Positions 36,584-46,097 of a stretch of 64,000 bases of DNA are shown one piece after another (position 1 is the stretch's first letter; each line of letters starts with the position of its first letter). The notes under the pieces were generated by a model. It had not been told where the DNA came from. It saw only the letters and a list, made by a program, of their open reading frames with translations, and did not search any database. The stretch lies in NCBI RefSeq assembly GCF_014696615.1, contig NZ_JACJQJ010000013.1:62001-126000 (forward strand). The letters run 5' to 3'. Both the position numbers and the translations under genes were made by a program. Origin of the DNA: Nostoc linckia FACHB-104 (GTDB lineage: Bacteria; Cyanobacteriota; Cyanobacteriia; Cyanobacteriales; Nostocaceae).

Positions 36584-39061
36584 TTATGAAGTGAGTTGTC
36601 TTACTTGGGTGGCGGAATCTAGTTGTAAGGCTGATGCGGCGATTGCCTGACACTCACTGATAGTTAATTGGGCGATCGCTTGTTTTAATATGGGGATGGC
36701 TTGGGGATTAACGCTTAATTCATTTAATCCCAAACCTAATAAAATCTCGGTAGCAGATGGATCTGCGGCGAGTTCACCACATAATCCTACCCAAATTCCC
36801 GCAGCATGACCGGCTTGGACTGTTTGTTGTACCATTCGCAACACGGCTGGGTGGAGTGCGTCTGTTAAATTGGCGACACGGGGGTTATTGCGATCGCCTG
36901 CCATGACATACTGACTAAGGTCGTTAGTACCGATACTAAAAAAGTCTACTTCGGCTGCTAGTTGATCGGCGATGGCTACGGCTGCGGGTACTTCAATCAT
37001 AATGCCGACTTTGACGTTGCTATCAAAGGGAATACCAGCTTGTGTCAGTTCCCTTTGCACTTGATTTAATATTGCTTTAGCTGCTCGAACTTCGGTAATG
37101 GTAGTAATCATCGGCAGCATAATTTTAATATTGTGTCCGTGACTGGCTCGCAAAATTGCCCGTAACTGAGTTCTAAATAAATCGGGATGATCTAAACATA
37201 AGCGAATTCCCCGCCAACCAAGAAAGGGATTTGTCTCTAATGGAACTTTGATGTAAGGCAAAGGTTTATCACCACCGACATCCAATGTCCGAATAATTAA
37301 TGGTTGTTGATCTAAAACTTGTGCGATCGCTTGGTATACTGCTAATTGCTCCTCTTCCGTGGGAGCACTTGTCCTACCTAGATACAGAAATTCTGTACGC
37401 AGTAGTCCTACTCCTTCAGCGCCGCTAGCTAAAGCAACTTGAACGTCAGCTATACTACCGATGTTGGCAAATACATTTACTTGCTTACCATCGCGGGTAA
37501 TGGCTGGTTGGTGTGCTTTGGCTAGCGCTTCCTGTTGCACGGTTTGCCATGCTTCGCGTTTAGCTTCTAATATACTCAAAATATCTGCTTCTGGCTCTAC
37601 CCAAGCTTTGCCACTCTCACCATCAAGAGCCATGATTGTACCGTCTTCTAGATACAATATGCCTGCATCTACGCCTAATACTGCGGGAATCCCTAATGTG
37701 CGGGCAATAATTGCACTGTGAGATGTGGCACTTCCAGAAGTCGTACAAATACCTAAAACTTTGCTGGGGTCTAATCCGATGGTGTCTGAGGGAGTTAAAT
37801 CACTGGCTACTAAAATCGCTGGTTCGGTGAGTTCCAAAGTCTGCGCTGATGTCCCTGCTAACAGCCGCAGCACTCGCTGTCCCACATCAACCACATCTTC
37901 AACTCGTTCTTGTAAGTATGCATCTTCTAATTGGTGGTAGCTAGCAGCTACTTCATCAACCACAGCTTGCCAAGCGGCTTCAGCGTTGAGATGATGGTCA
38001 AAAATCCTCACTCGTACGGCTTCTAACAATACCGGATCTTCTAAAAACAGCAGATGGGCGACAAAAATCCCCGCTTCCGTGTCGCCAATTTGCATGGAAG
38101 CTTGGGAAAATAATGCTTGAATTTGCTGTTGGGCAGTAGCAATAGCTGCTTGTAATCTTTGCCACTCGGCTTCTACATCTTCTACGTTATATTCTGTAGG
38201 TATAATAGCAGCCGCTTGATAATGAATTACAGGTGCGATCGCCACTCCAGGAGAAGCTGCAATTCCCGAAAGTTCGCCATGAGTTGTTGGAGTATGGTGT
38301 TCTACGGCGGTTGGTAATTTTAAACTAGAATCATCCTCCCCAAAGTTATTGGCGATTAATTCTGCTAAGGCTGCTAAAGCCTGTTCTGCATCTGCACCGC
38401 TAGCTGTAATTTCTAACTCGTGTCCTTGACGCACCCCTAGAGTTGCAACTTGATTAATACTGTCACCTCTAACAGTATTTGTACCTCTAGTAATATTCTT
38501 TACCCAGATTTGTGATTGATATTGACCAGCAATGGTGACAAATTGTGCTGCTGGACGAGCGTGTAAACCCAAGCGGTTGTTGACTGTGAGGCGAATTTCT
38601 TTGGTTGCGGATTCTGTGCTAGCTGTGGCAACAACTGTCAGAGGACTATTAACCGCCCCTAATAAGGTTGCTTTTGCTACTAAAGCAGACCGTGCTTCTG
38701 CCAGTACTTGCTGGATATTATGACCAAGTGAAGCTGCAACCACAGCTGCGATCGCACCTTCTACTAGCGGTGCTTCACACAAATGCACCTTTTCCCGTTG
38801 TTCTGGTGAGAGGAACTCCAGCGCCATTTCTGCACTCATCAAAGCGCTACCCAGATCCATTAACACCAGCACACCACCATCACTAAATACAGATGCGATC
38901 GCCTCATAAACCTGCATCGGATCTGTACCCAAAGGATTTTCTGGATCGTCAATCCCCGCTGCGATCGCTAAGGGAACTCGACCTTGAACCATTTGCGCTG
39001 CTAGTTGCTGTACGCCAAGCGCGAGTTGTTGACTGTGAGAAACAATAACAATTCCGACCAC
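36584..39061 (-). CDS. DhaM-like PTS fusion: EIIA(Man-type)-HPr-Enzyme I
   Basis: The product is 825 residues from a GTG start. Domain order: a DhaM-type EIIA (1-130, His9 in IVSHSQQLA), HPr (155-240, phospho-His167 in GLHARPAA) and a full Enzyme I (262-815). Enzyme I has phospho-His448 in TSGSATSHSAIIARTLGIPA, the PEP-binding EGVGLLRTEFLYLGR region and the catalytic GLCGELAADP cysteine. It would take phosphate from PEP and pass it to dihydroxyacetone kinase DhaL. DhaK and DhaL are not adjacent, although the genes could lie elsewhere. The E. coli DhaM has a shorter Enzyme I part; this one is complete. Confidence 0.9.
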   Translation of the reverse strand: MVGIVIVSHSQQLALGVQQLAAQMVQGRVPLAIAAGIDDPENPLGTDPMQVYEAIASVFSDGGVLVLMDLGSALMSAEMALEFLSPEQREKVHLCEAPLVEGAIAAVVAASLGHNIQQVLAEARSALVAKATLLGAVNSPLTVVATASTESATKEIRLTVNNRLGLHARPAAQFVTIAGQYQSQIWVKNITRGTNTVRGDSINQVATLGVRQGHELEITASGADAEQALAALAELIANNFGEDDSSLKLPTAVEHHTPTTHGELSGIAASPGVAIAPVIHYQAAAIIPTEYNVEDVEAEWQRLQAAIATAQQQIQALFSQASMQIGDTEAGIFVAHLLFLEDPVLLEAVRVRIFDHHLNAEAAWQAVVDEVAASYHQLEDAYLQERVEDVVDVGQRVLRLLAGTSAQTLELTEPAILVASDLTPSDTIGLDPSKVLGICTTSGSATSHSAIIARTLGIPAVLGVDAGILYLEDGTIMALDGESGKAWVEPEADILSILEAKREAWQTVQQEALAKAHQPAITRDGKQVNVFANIGSIADVQVALASGAEGVGLLRTEFLYLGRTSAPTEEEQLAVYQAIAQVLDQQPLIIRTLDVGGDKPLPYIKVPLETNPFLGWRGIRLCLDHPDLFRTQLRAILRASHGHNIKIMLPMITTITEVRAAKAILNQVQRELTQAGIPFDSNVKVGIMIEVPAAVAIADQLAAEVDFFSIGTNDLSQYVMAGDRNNPRVANLTDALHPAVLRMVQQTVQAGHAAGIWVGLCGELAADPSATEILLGLGLNELSVNPQAIPILKQAIAQLTISECQAIAASALQLDSATQVRQLTS

Positions 39062-39295
39062 GGCAACACCATCAACTCTTTTGAGAGACTTTGGCTGAGT
39101 CAGTTAACCCTTACATTCTTCCATTTTCTCCCAAGAAAATCAGCGTTGATTTTCAAATCGCAACTTTATATGACAAAGTCGAATTCTGTTTGCTATGTAA
39201 CAGTTCTGGGAATTATGAAGATAGGAATAAAAACTGCGACTGTAGTTTATCTCCTGCAACTTTTATAGTATCAATGTACTACTGTATTAGGTTTT

Positions 39296-42200
39296 ATGGT
39301 GATGCAACCTCTTCAGCCTGTTAGCGTAGCCGATTTACAAGCATTTTTAGATACACCAGAGCAGTTATTACAGCAGTCGCCGCAATTGCAATTAGCTGTT
39401 GCTAGTTACATTGAAACGCCGCGATCGCTCTTAGAAGTTCTAGTTAATAGCCCTGATGAGCAAGTAGCTCAAGCCGCTAGCTTACACGTAAATTGGGTGG
39501 GAGAAATTACAGAAAATTGGCAGCAAGCGGTAGATACCATACTGCAACAACAGCAACTCGGACAAAATGACAGGCTAGCTGTAGAATTGCTCAAATTAGG
39601 AACTGTACCACCCTGCTTTTTCAGCGAATGGGTTCCCGCAGAACGGCTAATTCCGGCATTGCGTAATCCCTATATGCCATTAAAGTATCGTTTGCAACTG
39701 CTAGAACGTCTAGCGCAGGAACCAACTTTAGAACCACGCTTACAAGTAGCAGAATCACCAGAAACACCCTTAGCAGTATTAGAGCAGTTGGCTGGCGATT
39801 TAGAATTACCTATTAGGTTAGCGGTGAAATTTAACTCTAGTTGTCCACCATCATTAATTGAACTGGTGGAAGGACAGCATACGGTTGCATCTGATTGGAA
39901 TACCGATGCAGAACAGCTAACCATGTTAGGACAAAGCCGTTGGCCTTGGATTCGGTTGGCTGTGGCGCAAAATCCCTCAGCGACAGCAGCAACGCTGATG
40001 CAGTTGGCTGGGGATAGGGTATATAAAATTCAGTTAGCAGTGGCGAAGAATCCAGAAACACCCGCAGATGTGTTAGCTATATTAGCGCAACATCAAGATA
40101 AAACAATCCAAGCAACTGTAGCCGAACATCAAAATGCAACGGAAGAAATATTACATCAACTGTTTCCCACTCAGCAGCAACTTTTAAAAAGACGGAAAAA
40201 TTTACCAGCTAGTATTTTAGAAAGATTTTTTAACGAAGCAGCGACGAATAAACCTATTTGGCAAAATAATGAACTGCGCTATTTATGTTTAGGACAACCG
40301 AATACACCAAATAGAATTTTAGCTGAGTTAGCAAATATTGATTTAGAACTATTAAGAGCAGAAAAAGCAGCAAAGTCCCAGCCGCCATCACCAGAAGTTT
40401 TTGAGCAATGGATTCAAGATGATTTGAGATTTTTGGTTGAGGTTGCCAATCATCCGCAGGTTTCGGTAACAATTTTAGAAAGATTGATTCACTATCCTAA
40501 TCCTTACATTAAGCTAGCTGTTGCCCAACATTCACAGACACCTGAAGAACTTAAACTGCGTTTATTACAGGAGTTAGGTGTTAATTCAAAAGAGGATATT
40601 AAAGTTAAAATTGCTGCACATCTAGATACTCCCTTACATATTTTGGAGGCGATGGGACAAAATGAGCTTTATCACACCAAGCTATTACAAGAAATTCGCC
40701 GCGTTTTAGTTTCTGAATATGCAGTAAATGCTCACTCATTTAAGTCTCTGGCTGATAAAGTAATGTCGGATTTAAAGCACAAAGTTCTATATCCAGCAGG
40801 TATATCTGTAGATGTTGAGCAATGGATGGCAATTATTCAAAATCCTGATGTCATGGAGGTGATGGCAAGAAATTTAATGTCTGATGAAACAGACTATGAA
40901 TTACATCCATTAATGATGGGATTAATGCCGCAATGGGCTGAATTACTTCCTGAACTAACACAGAAGTTAGTAGAAGAAGTAGTCATAAATATCCGGGGTA
41001 TTTTGACAGTAATTAATACTGATATCAAAATTACTGCTAGCCATCGTTCTGTGGGTGTAGCACTAGTAGGAAATCCGCATACACCGATAGGTTTGCGAGA
41101 AGAATTAAAAAACCAGCTTATTCTTCCTCTTGATAGAAGAGGACATTACCGTGATGATTATGATGTGCGAATGTCACTAGCTTATAATCCCCAGATTCCT
41201 GAAGCCGAACGGAACACCTATCTACAACAAGTTTTCCAAATGAAGGGGGAACAAAGAACTTTAGAAGAATTAGCTAAAAATCCTCAAACACCTACTCATC
41301 TATTAGCAGAATTGGCTAATTCATCAGATAACATTATTCGCCATTACATTGCAAAAAATCCCTCGACTCCTGTAGAAATTCTGATTCAACTTACTGAAGA
41401 TGACGATCAACAAGTGCGGGAGTGTGCTTTAAAAAATCCTCATGTGCCTATTCTCGAAGCACATCACCAAATGCAGTTAGGAGTCTATAAACTTTCATTA
41501 GCTCAAACTGAAGCAGAAGAGACTGCAAATGCTCATCAATTAATGGCGCGTCGTGCGGATAGTCCTTATGCATTGGCGCAGGTTGTAGAAAAAGGCGATC
41601 ACAATTCTAAACTTACCGCCGCACGTAGCAATAAAACTCCTATCCAAGTATTACAACAACTAGCAAAAGATGCAGATGAAGCTGTGCGGCAGGCTGTCTC
41701 CCAAAATGCCAATTTACCTTTAAATAACTTACTAGAATTGGCGCGAGATCCAAGTTTGAATGTGCGCTCAAATCTTGCCTACAAACCATCTCATAGCAAA
41801 ACACCAACACCTATTCAACTATTAGAAATATTGGCACAAGATGAATCTGAGCGAATTCGCGCCAGAGTTGCAGAACATCCCGATACACCTGTGGAAATAT
41901 TGGTGCGGTTAGCTAACGATAGCAGCCGTGAAGTCAAAACCAAACTAATTGCTAACCCTAACACCCCCACAACAATTTTAAATCGCTTGGGATTAGAAGA
42001 AAATCTCGTAAATCAACGCAATCCCAATACACCAGGAATTGTCCTTGCTCAAGCAGTTAAAAGCATGAGTGGGAAAAATCTCGCTGATTTTATTAAACAT
42101 CCTGTCAAAGGTTCGCAAATGCCGGCAGAAACTTTGGCACAGTTAGCAACTCACACCGATAGTTCGGTGCGTTATCGCGTCGCGTCGCACCCTAACACCC

Positions 42201-43351
42201 CAGCCACAGTTTTAAGACAGTTAGCTAGAGATTCGTATGTCGCTACAATTCGTGCTGTCGCCAGTAATCCCAACACATCCCCGGAAACGTTAGAAGTACT
42301 CGCCAGCCATCCAGATTTCACAACGCGTTTGGATGTAGTTCGCAATCCCAATACACCGCCTCACGCACTTTCCCAAATTGTTCAAAGTACCCAAAATTCA
42401 GGAAATACCCCAAATCAAACCGTGGATATGCTCAAGAGTGCATTTCCTGGTAATCATAATGATGTGCTGCGTTCCATAGCTAGTAATCCGCGCACACCTA
42501 TTGAAGCATTAGAAATTTTAGCCAGAAGGGAATTTGTCGGTGCAACACCCGATCCGCAAGCATTGATTCCACCTACAACCGATGATGAGATAATGCGATC
42601 GCTTGCATACAACCCCAGCTTAACACCACAACTGCTGGGCATTATCACCCAAGACCCTAGCGTAGAGGTGCGAGTTTGTTTAGTCCGTCATCCCAATTTA
42701 ACAGAGGCTTTATGGTTGCGCTTGGCAGAAGATACAGCAATCTCTGTACGGGAAGCTGTTGCAGCTGCAAACAACGCACCTGTGAGTGTTTTGGAATTAT
42801 TGGCGCGGGATGAACAAAGCGAGGTACGAATTAAAGTAGCAACTAACTCTAATACATTAATTCCTGTTTTAGAACTTTTAGCCAGCGACGAAAACCCCAG
42901 TGTCAGAACTGCTGCGGCTAGTAATCCTCATCTACCAGAAAGCATCCTGACACAACTAGGCAGCGATGAAAAAGTCGAAGTTCGCCGCGCAGTTGCTCAA
43001 AATCCCAACACTCCGGCTGCTATTAAACAAACGCTGCGCGATTTGCTTGTTCAACCCAACACCCAGCAAGCCACGAGTACCACCTTGCGCGGAATCAACC
43101 GCATTTACAACCCCAGCAGCGATGATATAACGAGCATACTTACAGAATATGCGACTTCCGAAAACGCCTTTGTCCGCTTAGTAACCCTACTCCACCCGCT
43201 AACTCCCCCAGAAATTTTGACACAAGCAACGCAGTCTGCATCTTGGCTGGAACGCTATGCAGTTGCAGATAACCCCGCAACTCCAAGGGAATTACGCCAG
43301 CAGCTTACCCAAGATAGTAATCGAGTTGTTCGTGTAGCAGCTAAAGTTTAG
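39296..43351 (+). CDS. Giant LRV/HEAT-like repeat protein
   Basis: The 1351-residue protein is built from more than 25 units of about 24 residues with the consensus NPNTPxxxLxxLAxDxxxxVRxxVA (for example SHPNTPATVLRQLARDS, AQNPNTPAAIKQTLRDL). This is the leucine-rich-repeat-variant (LRV) pattern, which folds as an alternating alpha/3-10-helix superhelix for protein binding. A less regular segment at about 450-600 may be a separate domain. No catalytic motif, signal peptide or membrane segment is seen. It is followed after 25 bp by the PD-(D/E)XK-like gene, so the two are probably co-transcribed. ATG at 39296; a second ATG two codons later is equally possible. Confidence 0.85.
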   Translation: MVMQPLQPVSVADLQAFLDTPEQLLQQSPQLQLAVASYIETPRSLLEVLVNSPDEQVAQAASLHVNWVGEITENWQQAVDTILQQQQLGQNDRLAVELLKLGTVPPCFFSEWVPAERLIPALRNPYMPLKYRLQLLERLAQEPTLEPRLQVAESPETPLAVLEQLAGDLELPIRLAVKFNSSCPPSLIELVEGQHTVASDWNTDAEQLTMLGQSRWPWIRLAVAQNPSATAATLMQLAGDRVYKIQLAVAKNPETPADVLAILAQHQDKTIQATVAEHQNATEEILHQLFPTQQQLLKRRKNLPASILERFFNEAATNKPIWQNNELRYLCLGQPNTPNRILAELANIDLELLRAEKAAKSQPPSPEVFEQWIQDDLRFLVEVANHPQVSVTILERLIHYPNPYIKLAVAQHSQTPEELKLRLLQELGVNSKEDIKVKIAAHLDTPLHILEAMGQNELYHTKLLQEIRRVLVSEYAVNAHSFKSLADKVMSDLKHKVLYPAGISVDVEQWMAIIQNPDVMEVMARNLMSDETDYELHPLMMGLMPQWAELLPELTQKLVEEVVINIRGILTVINTDIKITASHRSVGVALVGNPHTPIGLREELKNQLILPLDRRGHYRDDYDVRMSLAYNPQIPEAERNTYLQQVFQMKGEQRTLEELAKNPQTPTHLLAELANSSDNIIRHYIAKNPSTPVEILIQLTEDDDQQVRECALKNPHVPILEAHHQMQLGVYKLSLAQTEAEETANAHQLMARRADSPYALAQVVEKGDHNSKLTAARSNKTPIQVLQQLAKDADEAVRQAVSQNANLPLNNLLELARDPSLNVRSNLAYKPSHSKTPTPIQLLEILAQDESERIRARVAEHPDTPVEILVRLANDSSREVKTKLIANPNTPTTILNRLGLEENLVNQRNPNTPGIVLAQAVKSMSGKNLADFIKHPVKGSQMPAETLAQLATHTDSSVRYRVASHPNTPATVLRQLARDSYVATIRAVASNPNTSPETLEVLASHPDFTTRLDVVRNPNTPPHALSQIVQSTQNSGNTPNQTVDMLKSAFPGNHNDVLRSIASNPRTPIEALEILARREFVGATPDPQALIPPTTDDEIMRSLAYNPSLTPQLLGIITQDPSVEVRVCLVRHPNLTEALWLRLAEDTAISVREAVAAANNAPVSVLELLARDEQSEVRIKVATNSNTLIPVLELLASDENPSVRTAAASNPHLPESILTQLGSDEKVEVRRAVAQNPNTPAAIKQTLRDLLVQPNTQQATSTTLRGINRIYNPSSDDITSILTEYATSENAFVRLVTLLHPLTPPEILTQATQSASWLERYAVADNPATPRELRQQLTQDSNRVVRVAAKV

Positions 43352-43376
43352 TTGTGAATAATTGAGGATGTTGCAG

Positions 43377-43997
43377 ATGGCATACAGTGATTTTACACTT
43401 GCTAAAGCTAGAGAAGCTTTTCAACTTGTAATTGATGAAAAGCGTAATTTATTCAAAGATGTGTCACCCGTTCAACCTTCCAGCACCTTAACAACTCTCT
43501 TAGAAGAATATACTCAACTAGCAACTGCAATTAACACTGAAAAAGCTCGTTCAGAATTACTAATTATGCCAATTCTCACAGAAGTTAGGCGACAGTTAAA
43601 TTATCAAATTTCTCTGTTTTCTGGCACAGATTTTGATGTGGATGCGACTAAAGGATTGAATGGATTTTGTGATTTCATCCTTTCTAGTTCTGAAGAACAG
43701 TTTTACATAAAAGCGCCTGTTATGACTGTTGTTGAAGCCAAGAATGAAAATATTAAAAGTGGTTTAGGGCAATGTATAGCCACTATGGTAGCGGCCCAAT
43801 TATACAATCAAGATAATCAACAAGAAGTTAAGACAATTTATGGAGTTGTCACTAGTGGAACGAACTGGCGATTTTTAATCTTAGAAGGACTAACAGCATA
43901 CATTGATGCAGTTGAATACTACATTAATGATGTGAATAAAATTTTGGGAATTTTATTACAACCCTTTCAACCTGCTTTACTTACACCATCTTCCTAA
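43377..43997 (+). CDS. PD-(D/E)XK nuclease-like protein
   Basis: The ATG at 43377, with GAGG eight bases upstream, gives 206 residues. The central part reads GLNGFCDFIL then VVEAKNENIKSGLGQC and TIYGVVTSGTNWRFLILEG. This is the D...E-x-K plus downstream Gln and YGVVTSG-xxW-F layout found in cyanobacterial PD-(D/E)XK proteins often annotated as restriction subunit R-like. The broken gene at 51823 has the same layout. DNA cleavage is possible but unproven. It lies between the LRV gene and two NuiA-like genes on the same strand. Confidence 0.6.
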   Translation: MAYSDFTLAKAREAFQLVIDEKRNLFKDVSPVQPSSTLTTLLEEYTQLATAINTEKARSELLIMPILTEVRRQLNYQISLFSGTDFDVDATKGLNGFCDFILSSSEEQFYIKAPVMTVVEAKNENIKSGLGQCIATMVAAQLYNQDNQQEVKTIYGVVTSGTNWRFLILEGLTAYIDAVEYYINDVNKILGILLQPFQPALLTPSS

Positions 43998-44009
43998 ATC
44001 AGCAATTTT

Positions 44010-44037
44010 AGGTGTGTTTCACTTTGCTAACACACCT
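44010..44037. other. Stem-loop after the PD-(D/E)XK-like gene
   Basis: AGGTGTGTT (44010-44018) pairs perfectly with AACACACCT (44029-44037), 12 bp past the stop codon. On the plus strand it is followed by an A-run instead of a T-run, so simple termination is doubtful. Confidence 0.4.
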
Positions 44038-44070
44038 GCAAAAAAAACTTAACATTCAATCTCTTAAATT

Positions 44071-45009
44071 ATGCAACCAAAAACAGAACAACTTCTTGCA
44101 ACAATTCAAGTAATTCTTGACCCTAAATCTGGCTTTCATTTACCCGGACATGAAGATGGCGGATATATTTACCCATTTGTTTGGGATGCAACCGAAAAAG
44201 GTGAATTTAATATTCTCAATCTCAGCCTTTCTCAAAATTGGTTAAAACTTACAGATATTGAGAATACAATCAAGAGTTGGCGGACAATGGATTATGCTAG
44301 TAATTTTAATAGCTTTGACTTAAATGAAAATGATAAAAATACTTGGGCTAATAAAATAGAAAGCTTATATCAACTCATAAGGGATAATTTACAATATTTA
44401 GAATCTTTTTATGTCAAAACTTCCTCTTACTTTCCCTCAGACGATCTAGTTGGTTTGATTATTGGTAAAACAGCAGATGGAGATTGGGTTGCTGTTTTCC
44501 AGACTCTTTATAAAGAAACTAATATTCCCCAAGGACTAATTTCTCGCGATCCTGTGAATTACTCTATCCCTAATCAAGTATTAGGAGAAAATACGCTAAA
44601 TTTAATCTCGCAACTGCAAGCAATTACTTCCGAACTGGGAGCAATTAATTTAAACGGAGATTTTGGTGGTGGTTATTACTATAATTACGATTGTCAAATT
44701 GTCTATAGCGCTGCTGAAACGAAAGAAGCCGCAATTATACAATCTCTGCAAGCCTCAGGAATGTTAGAAATTAGTCAATTTAACAATTTCTATTCTGAGC
44801 AAGAATATTTATATGATTGGTATAGCGATTCTGAAGCTGAATATGCAAAACACAATAAATTAAATCAATTTCTCAAATCTAATTTTGCAAAAGTAATGAT
44901 GTACAGATTTAGCTTTTGGACTCAGGAGAATATCTACATTATTGGTGAAACTACTAGTGGCGATTGGACAGGTATATATATCAAGAGTGAATTTGTATAT
45001 AACCCATAA
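44071..45009 (+). CDS. Protein with two NuiA-like (nuclease inhibitor) units, copy 1
   Basis: This 312-residue protein appears to consist of two similar halves. Each ends in a strand-turn motif like that of the NucA inhibitor NuiA: LVGLIIGKTADGDWVAVFQT (about residue 130) and NIYIIGETTSGDWTGIYIKS (about 290). NuiA itself ends with a VYVIGETPAGNLAGIST-like segment. The first half also has PFVWDATEKGEFNILNLSLS. NuiA family proteins inhibit a DNA/RNA non-specific endonuclease. The gene lies 73 bp after the nuclease-like gene. The family call rests on remembered motifs and needs a profile search. Confidence 0.6.
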   Translation: MQPKTEQLLATIQVILDPKSGFHLPGHEDGGYIYPFVWDATEKGEFNILNLSLSQNWLKLTDIENTIKSWRTMDYASNFNSFDLNENDKNTWANKIESLYQLIRDNLQYLESFYVKTSSYFPSDDLVGLIIGKTADGDWVAVFQTLYKETNIPQGLISRDPVNYSIPNQVLGENTLNLISQLQAITSELGAINLNGDFGGGYYYNYDCQIVYSAAETKEAAIIQSLQASGMLEISQFNNFYSEQEYLYDWYSDSEAEYAKHNKLNQFLKSNFAKVMMYRFSFWTQENIYIIGETTSGDWTGIYIKSEFVYNP

Positions 45010-45155
45010 TTTTAAATTTAACATATAAAGCATTCCTGAATAAAGAGATAAAACTGAAAAATTTGATTCCTCAAACTCTTCCTCTCTGCGCCTCTGCGCC
45101 TCTGCGTGAAAAAAATTACCCTAATAAACAACACCAAATTAAATTAAAATAAACT

Positions 45156-46073
45156 ATGCAAGCTGAAACAGAAAAATTGCTTGGTACATTAGAAATCCTC
45201 TGTTCTAATGCTTTGATTTGGGAAACTATCTACCAAGGAGAATTTAACCTGTGGAATTTGATAATTTCTCAAAGATTGGTCAACCTAACCGACATAGAAC
45301 TAGCTTTTGAACATTGGCAAAATATTGAGGAATGGGGAACGCCTACAAATCAAAAAGAATATGGTGAGTATGCTCCAACTCGTTCCGAACACAAAAACAA
45401 TAACTGGAATCAAACTATTGCTGCTGAACGCCAAGAATATTATCAAAAAATTCAGCATATCCTGACTAAGAATTGTCAAAATTTGCAAGCTTATAGTTTA
45501 TCTATACCCAAATCAAACCATCAAAATTTTGAATGGGGACACCCTGATTTTTCTGTATCAATATTAGTAGCTGAAACTAAAAATAATAACTGGTTATGTC
45601 TCGCGCCTACTGTTCCCGATCAAGTCAGCTATAATCGCCGTAAAACAAACCCAGCCACAACAAAAATTGTCCGTGAAAAATCAGCAACTTTAGCCGATGA
45701 AAGTTTAATATCACAATTACAATCCTGTCTCGATAATCTCACGCCAATTATAATTTACGGCTACTATCACGGCGGATATAACTATACTTATGAACATCAT
45801 CTCGTAGGTGCATACGCCAAAACTAAAATATCTGCTATTGAACTAGCACTACAAGCCGCAGCAATGGTGATGATAGAAAAGCCAACTGTTGAGTATGCTA
45901 GCGATGCCTACAATAGCCGCAAACTCAGCCAATTTATGAATAAGTGTTTAAGCGATCGCACTCTCTACACTATCAGCTTTTGGGATATTGGTTACACTTA
46001 CGAAGTCGGACAAACCCCAGCAGGTGATTGGATTGGTGTACGTTCAACAAGCGAATTTGAATATAATCCTTAG
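45156..46073 (+). CDS. Protein with two NuiA-like units, copy 2 (paralog)
   Basis: The 305-residue protein is clearly paralogous to the one at 44071: MQAETEKLLGTLEILC against MQPKTEQLLATIQVIL, GEFNLWNLIISQRLVNLTDI against GEFNILNLSLSQNWLKLTDI, and TYEVGQTPAGDWIGVRSTSE against NIYIIGETTSGDWTGIYIKS, both ending in EFxYNP. Shared glycine/tyrosine blocks (YGYYHGGYNYTYEHHLVGAY) mark the second half. It follows after 146 bp on the same strand. A recent local duplication followed by divergence is inferred. Function as for copy 1. Confidence 0.6.
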   Translation: MQAETEKLLGTLEILCSNALIWETIYQGEFNLWNLIISQRLVNLTDIELAFEHWQNIEEWGTPTNQKEYGEYAPTRSEHKNNNWNQTIAAERQEYYQKIQHILTKNCQNLQAYSLSIPKSNHQNFEWGHPDFSVSILVAETKNNNWLCLAPTVPDQVSYNRRKTNPATTKIVREKSATLADESLISQLQSCLDNLTPIIIYGYYHGGYNYTYEHHLVGAYAKTKISAIELALQAAAMVMIEKPTVEYASDAYNSRKLSQFMNKCLSDRTLYTISFWDIGYTYEVGQTPAGDWIGVRSTSEFEYNP

Positions 46074-46097
46074 TTTTGTCGAACAAACACCAAATAC

